This document shows positions 1 through 5,579 of a stretch of 8,630 bases of DNA, one piece after another (within the stretch, counting starts at the first letter, position 1; every line of letters begins with the position of its first letter). The notes under the pieces are model-generated. The model made no database searches. It was not told where the DNA came from and was given only the letters and a program-made list of their open reading frames with translations. The translations under genes were made by a program, and so were the position numbers. This DNA comes from Pirellulales bacterium. Its GTDB lineage: Bacteria; Planctomycetota; Planctomycetia; Pirellulales; JAICIG01. The stretch spans positions 1-8,630 of the forward strand of contig JAICIG010000348.1 in NCBI GenBank assembly GCA_025924495.1, read 5' to 3'.

Positions 1-87
1 CAATGATCTGGTCGTTGTGAGGAGTCTCGCCATTTTTCCCAATATCACTTCTCGCCGCCTGCACTCAAAAAACGCGCAACACCAAAA

Positions 88-158
88 CTCGCGCTTCGGG
101 TTAGTGTGGGCGCACTCCATCAGGCTAGCGCGAGGGCTCGTGATTGATCCGGGTTAGT
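88..158. repeat. Paired CGGGTTAGT-type short repeat fragments
   Basis: The nonamer CGGGTTAGT occurs at 97-105, preceded by CTCGCGCTT, and again at 150-158, preceded by a GAGGGCTCG-rich stretch. From general recall, sequences like CTCGC(N)GCTTCGGGTTAGTGTG are abundant intergenic repeats in planctomycete genomes. That family assignment is memory rather than a search result. The second fragment runs directly into the decayed copy of the 6.8-kb palindromic element. Confidence 0.4.
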
Positions 159-300
159 CGACTCGAGGAAGCCTTCAGGCGCTGGCCAGCGGCATGCCAT
201 TATCATCACCTCGTGGAAGACATGACTCGACATGGACTGCGCCCTCTTCAAATGGATAATCGCCAAGCGCCGGCCATGGATTCATCATCGTGGCAAGTTC
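153..300. repeat. Decayed copy of the 6.8-kb palindromic element
   Basis: This stretch shares blocks in the same order with 6816-6916. AAGCCTTCAGGCGCT is identical at 169-183 and 6831-6845, and ATGGACTGCGCCCTCTTCAA is identical at 232-251 and 6851-6870, with TGGA continuing after one mismatch. Weaker matches flank these: TTAG.CGACT at 154-162, and ATGG.TTCAT near 284-293. The gap between the two strong blocks is 48 bp here but 5 bp in the other copy, so one copy has gained or lost about 43 bp. The outer inverted repeats of the intact copy are not recognisable here. There is no convincing gene in 1-357; the open frames across it overlap the repeat and the antisense of the response regulator. 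Confidence 0.7.
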
Positions 301-357
301 CTGTTCGACAAGCGGCGTAATGAGGCCATTCGCGCCGGCCTGCATGGCGTCGGAGAA

Positions 358-816
358 TCAGGCGCCGGGCTGGCCGTCGAGCCCCTGGCGAGATTTGCTG
401 TTTCGCTCGCGAGACAACTCGGCGATAGCGCACGTTCGCTCGGCAATTGCTTTGGATTCGGCGATTCTCGATTCGACGCGCAGAAGAATGCCCGCCAGTT
501 CGCTCGGCTTATAGGGCATCGCCAGGAACTCATCAAAGCCGGCGTCAATGGCTGTGTGACGTTGGCCGACATCCATGAATGCTGTGATGCCAATCAGCGG
601 CATCTTGGGGATGCGCGAATCGGATCTCAATTGTCTGGCCAGCTTGACGCCGTCAAATCGAGTCAGATCGACCAGCACTAAATCTGGATTCCAAACGGCC
701 GTTTTGCGGTGCGCCGACGCGCTCGTGCCGACATGCATGGGCACATGGCCCATGTCGCGGACTAACGACGATGTCTCTTCGCCATCCTCGACGACCAAAA
801 CCCTGAGCGCTCTCAT
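358..816 (-). CDS. Single-domain response regulator (receiver protein)
   Basis: This is a 152-residue CheY-like receiver protein with no output domain. It would accept a phosphoryl group from a sensor kinase and act by protein contact in the cytoplasm. Residues 1-118 show the receiver pattern: strand 1 RVLVVED with the acidic pocket E10/D11, the phospho-acceptor D50 in LVLVDL, the switch threonine T78 in LIGIT, and the conserved lysine K103 in the MPYKP turn. After the last receiver helix comes a tail of about 35 polar residues (AESKAIAERTCAIAELSRER) that may be helical. No DNA-binding or enzymatic domain fits in it. The ATG at 816 is well supported by GGAGGG at 825-830 with an 8-nt spacer. 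No histidine kinase lies next to it, so its partner is unknown. The fold assignment is confident; the pathway cannot be inferred. Confidence 0.9.
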   Translation of the reverse strand: MRALRVLVVEDGEETSSLVRDMGHVPMHVGTSASAHRKTAVWNPDLVLVDLTRFDGVKLARQLRSDSRIPKMPLIGITAFMDVGQRHTAIDAGFDEFLAMPYKPSELAGILLRVESRIAESKAIAERTCAIAELSRERNSKSRQGLDGQPGA

Positions 817-824
817 GGCTTATT

Positions 825-830
825 CCCTCC
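825..830 (-). promoter_or_regulatory. Ribosome binding site of the receiver gene
   Basis: The minus strand reads GGAGGG, then 8 nt, then ATG. This is a near-consensus Shine-Dalgarno sequence and fixes the start of the receiver protein at 816. Confidence 0.8.
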
Positions 831-1028
831 GCGGCGGCTGCGCCTTTTCCGCACCGGTAACACGCCATTTAGCACAAACTGTGCCGAGCCGCAGGCACAC
901 AGATGCCCGCCGAATCGTGAACCCGCTTCATGTGCAACTGCCCCCCGGTTGGCAGATTCGCTTGTTTGGTCGAATGCTCTCGGCGCGAAAAGCCGATTCC
1001 CTAATCTGTGGTGGGTTGCTACGCACGT

Positions 1029-1078
1029 GGCCGCCCCTGAGCCTGAACACTCCAGCAGGCAGCCAGACAGGGGCGGCC
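1029..1078. repeat. Perfect 11-bp inverted repeat with inner hairpin
   Basis: GGCCGCCCCTG at 1029-1039 is the exact reverse complement of CAGGGGCGGCC at 1068-1078. Inside the 28-nt loop a second pair, GCCTG at 1041-1045 and CAGGC at 1056-1060, can extend the stem. There is no T-run on either side, so it does not look like a standard intrinsic terminator. It lies more than 200 bp upstream of the receiver gene and is most simply another structured intergenic repeat. Confidence 0.6.
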
Positions 1079-1170
1079 TCTTTCATGCGCCGGCGTCGCA
1101 TGATGTTATCGCATCCGGCAGCGACATTATTCTTGTCTGCCGTGCGCCATGTTGAAGTTCGAGCGAGGTG

Positions 1171-1190
1171 GGCGGACATTCTTATCCGCC
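1171..1190. repeat. GGCGGA...TCCGCC hairpin
   Basis: GGCGGA at 1171-1176 pairs with TCCGCC at 1185-1190 across an 8-nt loop, CATTCTTA. A related string, TTCTTGTCTGCC, occurs at 1130-1141 and again at 6750-6761, the latter overlapping the edge of the 187-bp element. Hairpins of the form GGCGGACATTCTTGTCCGCC are familiar as planctomycete intergenic repeats (recall, not searched). The 12-bp matches alone could be chance. Confidence 0.45.
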
Positions 1191-1238
1191 TTCGTCCGCA
1201 CTTGCAGAACGCAGCACGCACATTCCATGCGCCGCCGC

Positions 1239-1367
1239 AAAGTAGCAGGCACACTCCGTGTGCCGCCCGCCCTCCTGCCGCTGCGCTTCGCACTCGAAAA
1301 CGCGGGAACCGCCCAGCCGCTTCATTCTCCAACCTGGCAGGGCAGACGGAATCTGCCTGCGACTTTG
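1239..1367. repeat. BIME-like unit A: two inverted GTAG-type REP hairpins
   Basis: The left end reads AAAGTAGCA followed by the hairpin GGCACAC-TCC-GTGTGCC (stems 1248-1254 and 1258-1264). The right end (1341-1367), read on the minus strand, is CAAAGTCGCA followed by GGCAGA-TTCCG-TCTGCC. A GTAG/GTCG tetranucleotide next to a short hairpin, with two copies head-to-head, is the hallmark layout of REP sequences arranged as a BIME. Such REPs are mobilised by RAYT (Y1 tyrosine) transposases in other bacteria. No RAYT gene is in the window. The unit is 129 bp, exactly the length of unit B. Confidence 0.75.
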
Positions 1368-1431
1368 ACCGCCGCAGTATTGCCTTCGCTGCATGCAGCG
1401 GCGGGATGTGGTCATCCGTCGTCCGCCTCTG

Positions 1432-1458
1432 GAGGATAGAGTATCCTCAACCATTCAG
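1432..1458. repeat. GAGGATA hairpin plus AACCATTCAG, copy A
   Basis: GAGGATA-GAG-TATCCTC (1432-1448) forms a 7-bp stem with a 3-nt loop, followed directly by AACCATTCAG. The same module, with one base changed in the right arm, follows unit B at 1778-1804. The distance from the GTAG head is 190 bp here and 192 bp there. Confidence 0.7.
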
Positions 1459-1494
1459 TAACCTGGGGCTTGCGCCGCCAAGCTACATCCTGTC

Positions 1495-1507
1495 GTCCCT
1501 ACGGGAC
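1495..1507. repeat. GTCCC-TAC-GGGAC hairpin of a CCGTNNGG...GACAGG family
   Basis: A 5-bp stem with a 3-nt loop. On the minus strand the region reads GTCCCGTAGGGACGACAGGAT. This resembles the plus-strand sequence at 1804-1822, GCTCCGTCAGGAGCGACAGG, suggesting two copies of one small repeat in opposite orientations. Confidence 0.5.
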
Positions 1508-1582
1508 TGATCCGCCGAGACGCCAAAATAAAGAATCGCTTGGATCTCTCATGTCGTCCGCAACGCAGACATGCGCCTCCCC

Positions 1583-1711
1583 AAAGTAGCAGGCACACTC
1601 CGTGTGCCGCCCGCTGTAGCGCGATCACGCTTCGCACCCGTAGGCGGCGGGGACCGCAATGGTGCTTGTTCTCCAACCTGGTACGGCAGACGGAGTCTGC
1701 CTGCTACTTTG
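1583..1711. repeat. BIME-like unit B: two inverted GTAG-type REP hairpins
   Basis: This is the second copy of unit A, 344 bp downstream. The left end AAAGTAGCAGGCACACTCCG and the following GTGTGCCGCCCGC are identical to unit A. The right end (1685-1711), on the minus strand, is CAAAGTAGCA then GGCAGAC-TCC-GTCTGCC, so here both heads are intact GTAG. Between the ends the two units share TTCTCCAACCTGG and little else. Similarity continues outside: ATTGCCTTCGCTGC follows both units, and ATGCGCC precedes both. Confidence 0.8.
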
Positions 1712-1777
1712 ACTGCCGCGTCATTGCCTTCGCTGCGTAGCAGCGACAGGATCCAGCCGATCCTGCGCCAGCCTCGG

Positions 1778-1817
1778 GAGGATAGAGCATCCTCAACCAT
1801 TCAGCTCCGTCAGGAGC
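1778..1817. repeat. GAGGATA hairpin plus AACCATTCAG, copy B, with GCTCC-GTCA-GGAGC
   Basis: GAGGATA-GAG-CATCCTC (1778-1794) is followed by AACCATTCAG as in copy A. A further hairpin follows, GCTCC (1804-1808), loop GTCA, GGAGC (1813-1817), then GACAGG. It ends some 40 bp from the stop codon of the small membrane protein encoded on the other strand and could also form at the 3' end of that transcript. Confidence 0.65.
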
Positions 1818-1860
1818 GACAGGAATCAGGTAGTGGGTCAATTTGAAATCAGGGGCGCCG

Positions 1861-2121
1861 CTAGTCTTGCGGTGCAGGCGGCGGCGTCATCTGAATCCAA
1901 GAATCCTGCCACCACCCGAGGTAACGCCGGAAGGGCTGAGGGACATACCGTAAAGGCCAGTAAAGCACGGTCCCAGCGCGTATAAGAGATTGCGGCCTTC
2001 CGGCGGCGCTGACCATTAACGATGTTGGCCCCATGCTCAACGGATAAATGACAAAGCCCAGCACGATGACGATCAGTGTCCACCGTGCCCAGCCGCGCGT
2101 TCTTGATCGGTCGTTTGCCAT
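1861..2121 (-). CDS. Small single-helix membrane protein, function unknown
   Basis: Read from the ATG at 2121, this is an 86-residue protein. A basic N-terminus (residues 1-14, MANDRSRTRGWARW) precedes one hydrophobic helix (about 15-39, TLIVIVLGFVIYPLS...). An aromatic-rich C-terminal half follows (YWPLRYVPQPFRRYLGWW) and ends in a proline-rich tail. The positive-inside rule suggests an in-out orientation with the tail outside the membrane. The start is uncertain. The ATG has GGAG only 2 nt upstream, while an in-frame GTG at 2157 would give 98 residues but has no ribosome binding site. The gene lies 39 nt downstream of the HEAT-like gene on the same strand, so co-transcription is likely. I do not recognise the family. 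The hydrophobic helix and clean stop support a real gene. Confidence 0.65.
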   Translation of the reverse strand: MANDRSRTRGWARWTLIVIVLGFVIYPLSMGPTSLMVSAAGRPQSLIRAGTVLYWPLRYVPQPFRRYLGWWQDSWIQMTPPPAPQD

Positions 2122-2160
2122 GTCTCCATTGTAGCGTGAGCCAAGCTGCCGGCGCACACA

Positions 2161-3066
2161 TCAACGATGAGCGATCGTCCACATGGCATCGAGCAGCGCC
2201 CGACGCTCGCTGGGATCTTCGTGCGCCGAGGGAGGCAGCAAAACCAGATCGGACAGCAAGGCGACGTCGTCGAGCGTGCCCGCCTCGCGCAGCAATTGCG
2301 TCGCGGCAAGCCGGACTGCCGGGTTGGGATCGGCCAGTCGCTCGCGCACGGCGTCCAGCGCGCGTGGCTCGCTAACAAGATAGCCTTGCAGCTTTTCAGT
2401 CGCCCTGTCGAGACAGCCGGCGTTGATGCGTTCTCGCCAGGCGCGCGCCACATAATCGGGCACGCTGTCAGAGCGACATCTCAACAACAATTCGGCCGCC
2501 TCCATATCCTGCGCGGACTTTGACAACACGCGGCAAAGATAGGCTAGCACGGCGCGAGGCAGATAAGGGCTCTGTTCAAGCGATGCCGCGATGGTCTTCT
2601 GTATGCTGGCGGTCATCTCGCTGCCAGACTTCAACTGTTGCCATAAACGGCGCCAAGCACTCGCCGGCGATACGGACCGTTGATCCAACTCGTCGATCCA
2701 AGTCCCAAAGTCGTTGTGCGTGGCAACGGCGTCCGCATCCTCTTCATGTACGCGGCGCAAGTGGCTGAGAATGTCTCCCACGCGCCGATTGGCTTCAGCC
2801 TGATTTTTCACGCCGGCGATTCGCCCCCGGCCCAGGTAATGGTGGACCAGGATCAGTCGGTCGTTGCTGTAGAAATCGGCCGTCGAAGCGGAGCGAGCTG
2901 GACGCGCGGCTTCCGGCGAGTCGGCGTAACGCCGAATGAGATAGTCCAGAACCTGCAACTGGATGTGCCGATGCTGTTCGGGCATACTCTCCGACGCCGC
3001 CAGTCGTTGCCGACGGAGCAGCCAATCGTCGATCACCGTTCGCGCATCTGCGGCGCTTGCCAGCAT
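2161..3066 (-). CDS. HEAT-like helical protein of unknown function
   Basis: This 301-residue, helix-rich soluble protein has no signal peptide or membrane segment. Residues about 234-285 (PRALDAVRERLADPNPAVRLAA...) match the HEAT-repeat pattern of paired helices with a DPNPAVR turn, a fold used for protein-protein contacts. The N-terminal two thirds (VIDDWLLRRQRLAASESMP..., DFGTWIDELDQRSVSP) show no catalytic motif I recognise. The start is set at the ATG at 3066 because GGAGG at 3075-3079 lies 8 nt upstream. An in-frame TTG at 3081 would add five residues but overlaps that ribosome binding site. The small membrane-protein gene follows closely, so the two may work together, but the sequence does not say how. 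Confidence 0.75.
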   Translation of the reverse strand: MLASAADARTVIDDWLLRRQRLAASESMPEQHRHIQLQVLDYLIRRYADSPEAARPARSASTADFYSNDRLILVHHYLGRGRIAGVKNQAEANRRVGDILSHLRRVHEEDADAVATHNDFGTWIDELDQRSVSPASAWRRLWQQLKSGSEMTASIQKTIAASLEQSPYLPRAVLAYLCRVLSKSAQDMEAAELLLRCRSDSVPDYVARAWRERINAGCLDRATEKLQGYLVSEPRALDAVRERLADPNPAVRLAATQLLREAGTLDDVALLSDLVLLPPSAHEDPSERRALLDAMWTIAHR

Positions 3067-3074
3067 GGAATTCG

Positions 3075-3079
3075 CCTCC
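3075..3079 (-). promoter_or_regulatory. Ribosome binding site deciding the HEAT-like gene start
   Basis: The minus strand reads GGAGG, then 8 nt, then ATG (3066). The spacing is the same as for the receiver gene and supports the ATG over the upstream in-frame TTG. Confidence 0.7.
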
Positions 3080-3212
3080 AAACAGCAGCTTAGCGGCTGA
3101 TCGGCATGCTGGCGAGAAGAGACAGCGACAAAACGGCAAGGTGTGAGAACTTGCGCGATCCGACGCTTGGGCTCAATCGCTCGCCCGGCGGTTTCGGCAG
3201 CGCGGCAACGGA

Positions 3213-3264
3213 GGTTAAATCACTTCCCAATCCCCAGTGCGCGGGATTGGGGAATTGTTTAACC
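3213..3264. repeat. 52-bp imperfect inverted repeat (GGTTAAA...TTTAACC)
   Basis: The left arm (3213-3235) reads GGTTAAAT, CAC, TTCCCAATCCCC. The right arm read backwards gives GGTTAAAC, AA, TTCCCCAATCCC. The ends GGTTAAA/TTTAACC and the inner TTCCCAATCCC/GGGATTGGGGAA pair almost fully around a loop of about 7 nt. A diverged copy of the left arm lies just after pdxA at 6696-6730. This belongs to the 323-bp gene-free gap 3067-3389, which otherwise holds only the two hairpins listed next. Confidence 0.65.
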
Positions 3265-3285
3265 CCGGTTGTTAACGATGCCGTA

Positions 3286-3311
3286 GGCGGCCCTTACAAA
3301 AAAGGGCTGCC
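3286..3311. repeat. 10-bp stem-loop in the 3067-3389 gap
   Basis: GGCGGCCCTT (3286-3295) pairs with AAGGGCTGCC (3302-3311), with one G-T pair, around the loop ACAAAA. It lies about 80 bp past the stop of the toroid-methyltransferase gene. It could act at the 3' end of that transcript, but no T-tract follows the stem on the minus strand, so it is not called a terminator. Confidence 0.5.
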
Positions 3312-3357
3312 CAGGCCATCGCTCGCAGCAATAATCTGCGATTCGCTGATTCCAATA

Positions 3358-3375
3358 CGGAGGCTGACGCCTCCG
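3358..3375. repeat. CGGAGGC-TGAC-GCCTCCG hairpin after the methyltransferase stop
   Basis: A perfect 7-bp stem with a TGAC loop, 14 bp beyond the stop codon at 3390-3392 on the minus strand. CGGAGGCTGACGCCTCCGGC is familiar as a dispersed planctomycete hairpin (recall only). It may protect or end the upstream transcript. No U-run is present. Confidence 0.5.
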
Positions 3376-3389
3376 GCTCGCCGTTCTGG

Positions 3390-5033
3390 CTACTTCCGCT
3401 TCCCTTGCCAGCACAAGAACAGACCGGTCGGTTGGCGATGCGGGCCGTGCGCGATCTCAGTCATGGAAACTTCGTGGCAATGCTGCGCGAGCCAGCCGGC
3501 CACTTCGCCGGGCGAGAACCATTGCTCCCACGGCTCGTGCTCCGAGAGCGGCTGTTTAGAAATGCATTTATCGATGATCAACACGCTTCCGCCAGGACGC
3601 ACGATACGGCACAGTTCGCGGACGGCCTGGTCGGGCAGCAGCGAGTGCTCGAGCGATTCGATGGCCATCGCGCCGTCGAATTCGCCGTCGACGGCCGGAA
3701 TGCGCAGCAAGCCGCCGCGTCGACCGTCAACGTTGGCCGGCAGTTGTTCGAGGCAATGACGAGAAACATCGATGCCGCTGAACCTGGCCTGGGGAAATCG
3801 CGGCGCCAATTGCCGCACGTAGCGTCCTGGCCCGCAGCCGACATCGGCCACCGCGACGTGAGAGTCGAGCCTGGCCAGCCAGTTGCAGACGGCGGCCAGC
3901 CGTCCATCGCGCAGGCCGATTTCCGTGGGAAGATGTTGCCCGTCGCTGGCAAAGGCCGCTTGTACCTGGAGCTGCGCGGCATCGAGAAAGTGTTTTGCCG
4001 CCCATGCCGATTTCTCTGCGTTGCGGCAATCGGCGCCGCGACCCGAACGACTGGGGAAGGCGCCATCGAGAAGCTGTCGCTTGCGCAGCCAGGCCATCGC
4101 TCGATTGGCGCGCTCGGGCTCATTAAGCTTGTACCAGACGACGGCCGCTCGCGCCACCGCCTCGCTCGACGCCCAAGGCAGAGTCGGCAGCACAGGAATC
4201 GACCCATCGCGGCACTGCATGGCGGCTGGCCAGCCCATCGCTTCGGCGGCCAACTCGCGGCAGCCAAGATGCAAAAGAGCTTCAACCATCGCGACGTGTT
4301 GCGGCAGGGGGGCCGTCCAATGCGTCACGTCGAGCGAACGCTTGGCGTGTTCCAAGGCGCGGTCGACGCCCGCTTGCCAGTCCGAGCGCTCGCAGCGCCG
4401 CGCGGCGGCGGCCAGCGGCGGTAAGCAACTGAGCAGGAACGACGGCCCCGCCCATCGTTCGAACGCCCCGCTCGCTTCATCGAGCGGGGCGATTCGCCCC
4501 TGGCTGTCGATGCGCGAAATAAGAAAGTCGCAGGCCCGTTCGATTGCGGCCGTGGCTGCCGGCAGTTCGTCGGCCAAGAGCGAAAGGCCCTGGATTGCTT
4601 GCGCAGTATTGAGTAGCGATGCGTGGCGGAGCGAGGCCCCTGGAAAACCGCCATTTTCAAGCTGGGTTCGCAACAGCCATAGCGACCAGGCGCAGGCCAG
4701 TTCGGTCTGGCCGTACGACAACAGAGTCGGCGCCGCGCCGGCGACCCAGCCAGGACAAAGACGCTGTTCACCCGCTGCCGCGCCGCCAGGACCGTGCGCC
4801 GCCAACCATCGGATCGCCGCCGGAACGGCGGGCGGCCGAGGCTTTTGAGTCAAACGCCGCCAGGCGAAGCGGGCTCGACGCCCGAGCGCGCTACTCAGAC
4901 GGGCCGGTAGCGAAATGTCGCCGCCCGCTTCCGCGTCGGGCCGCCGATCGACGGCGGTTTCCTCGGTGACCAAGCGCCACGGCGTACGCAGCCGTCGCCA
5001 GGTGCGACCGTTATTTCCGCGAATGCCCGCCAT
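3390..5033 (-). CDS. Fusion of alpha/alpha-toroid (QW-repeat) and SAM methyltransferase
   Basis: This 547-residue protein has two regions. Residues about 75-340 carry a repeating W/F-L-x3-Q-x3-G-x-F/I pattern: WLLRTQLENGGF (Q124, G128, F130), FLISRIDSQGRI (degenerate, I175), WPAAMQCRDGSI (Q273, G277) and WLRKRQLLDGAF (Q320, G324, F326). This is the QW motif of the squalene-cyclase/prenyltransferase toroid fold. No DxDD cyclisation acid motif is seen, so terpene cyclase activity is doubtful. Residues about 375-540 are a class I methyltransferase: motif I VADVGCGPGRY (395-405), GIDVS (420-424), DGAMAIESLEH (453-463) and IVRPGGSVLIID. The substrate is unknown. The start is the ATG at 5033, with GAGGT at 5042-5046 and an 8-nt spacer. 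The frame stays open to a TTG at 5165, but the extra residues (LRLPTSDF) are a translated DNA repeat. It is divergent from cutA. The domain calls are confident; the biological role is open. Confidence 0.85.
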   Translation of the reverse strand: MAGIRGNNGRTWRRLRTPWRLVTEETAVDRRPDAEAGGDISLPARLSSALGRRARFAWRRLTQKPRPPAVPAAIRWLAAHGPGGAAAGEQRLCPGWVAGAAPTLLSYGQTELACAWSLWLLRTQLENGGFPGASLRHASLLNTAQAIQGLSLLADELPAATAAIERACDFLISRIDSQGRIAPLDEASGAFERWAGPSFLLSCLPPLAAAARRCERSDWQAGVDRALEHAKRSLDVTHWTAPLPQHVAMVEALLHLGCRELAAEAMGWPAAMQCRDGSIPVLPTLPWASSEAVARAAVVWYKLNEPERANRAMAWLRKRQLLDGAFPSRSGRGADCRNAEKSAWAAKHFLDAAQLQVQAAFASDGQHLPTEIGLRDGRLAAVCNWLARLDSHVAVADVGCGPGRYVRQLAPRFPQARFSGIDVSRHCLEQLPANVDGRRGGLLRIPAVDGEFDGAMAIESLEHSLLPDQAVRELCRIVRPGGSVLIIDKCISKQPLSEHEPWEQWFSPGEVAGWLAQHCHEVSMTEIAHGPHRQPTGLFLCWQGKRK

Positions 5034-5041
5034 CCGTTGGT

Positions 5042-5046
5042 ACCTC
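5042..5046 (-). promoter_or_regulatory. Ribosome binding site deciding the toroid-methyltransferase start
   Basis: The minus strand reads GAGGT, 8 nt, then ATG at 5033. The spacing equals that of the two other minus-strand genes with clear sites and argues against the longer TTG-initiated frame. Confidence 0.6.
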
Positions 5047-5114
5047 GCCTTAAGAAAATACGCCGCGGGATTATCCAGAATTGCGCCGGCAGCCCCAATG
5101 GCAGTTGAGGAGAA

Positions 5115-5247
5115 ATCGGAGGTCGGAAGTCGGAGGTCGGAGAATAGGGCGGGACGGACAGGCAAGCTAGGGAAAGTTACATTTCCCTTTCCGATAAAAC
5201 CATGTTAGAAGAAACGCTGTTCCGACTTCCGAATTCCGACCTCCGAT
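5115..5247. repeat. GGTCGGAAGTCGG inverted repeat between divergent genes
   Basis: The left arm ATCGGAGGTCGGAA (5115-5128) is the perfect reverse complement of TTCCGACCTCCGAT (5234-5247). Both arms are embedded in quasi-tandem GTCGGA units: GGAAGTCGGAGGTCGGAG on the left, TCCGACTTCCGAATTCCGAC on the right. The loop holds a separate hairpin, AGGGAAA-GTTACA-TTTCCCT (5169-5188). The right arm ends 5 bp before the cutA ATG. This kind of GTCGGAAGTCGG string is common in planctomycete intergenic DNA (recall). Any promoters for the two divergent genes must lie within or next to it; I could not identify one with confidence. Confidence 0.7.
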
Positions 5248-5252
5248 CTGCA

Positions 5253-5579
5253 ATGACGAACTACATCCAAGTCACGACCACGCTGCCGACTCAGGAAGCC
5301 GCTCAGGCGATGGCTCGTGCGCTGGTCGAGCGGCGGTTGGCGGCGTGCGTGCAGGTGTCGGGGCCGCTGGACAGCACATACTGGTGGCAGGAAAAAATCG
5401 AGACCTCGACCGAATGGCGACTGACTGCCAAAAGCCGCGTCGATTTGTTTCCCGCGCTCGAGGCGGCGATTCGCGAACACCACCCCTACGAGACGCCCGA
5501 GATTCTGGCAGCCAGCATTCTGGCCGGGCATCCCGACTATCTCGAATGGATGCATCACGAACTGACCCCTGATGCTTAA
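5253..5579 (+). CDS. cutA: CutA-family divalent-cation tolerance protein
   Basis: This 108-residue protein has the usual CutA1 length. The family forms very stable cytoplasmic trimers with a ferredoxin-like fold, linked to copper tolerance and metal binding; the exact function is unsettled. Matching landmarks in order are YIQVTTTLPTQEAAQAMARAL (strand 1 and helix 1), RRLAACVQV with C32, the aromatic strand STYWWQEKIE, EWRLTAKS, and the signature HHPYETPEI (H77, H78, E80) followed by YLEWM. The start is taken as the ATG at 5253, giving MTNYIQ. An in-frame ATG at 5202 would add 17 residues, but they (FRLPNSDLRS) are translated intergenic repeat. Neither start has a Shine-Dalgarno sequence; the repeat ends 5 bp before the ATG. 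pdxA follows after 85 bp on the same strand, so the two may be co-transcribed. Confidence 0.92.
   Translation: MTNYIQVTTTLPTQEAAQAMARALVERRLAACVQVSGPLDSTYWWQEKIETSTEWRLTAKSRVDLFPALEAAIREHHPYETPEILAASILAGHPDYLEWMHHELTPDA

Noticed and set aside
1..120. Start of a minus-strand gene leaving the left edge (ATG at 33 or 120)
   Set aside because: Only 11 to 40 codons are visible, and part overlaps a repeat; the evidence is too thin to call.
232..681. A 149-codon plus-strand open frame
   Set aside because: It begins inside the decayed repeat and is antisense to the receiver gene, which has clear catalytic residues and a Shine-Dalgarno sequence.
575..1510. A 311-codon plus-strand open frame
   Set aside because: It runs antisense to the receiver gene and through the BIME repeats. 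Its composition is that of shadow coding in GC-rich DNA, with no domain or ribosome binding site.
1239..1711. A CRISPR array
   Set aside because: Only two repeat pairs, in inverted orientation and 344 bp apart; no regular short spacers and no cas genes.
3405..4848. Long plus-strand frames of 339 and 321 codons
   Set aside because: They are antisense to the toroid-methyltransferase gene, whose motifs are unmistakable.
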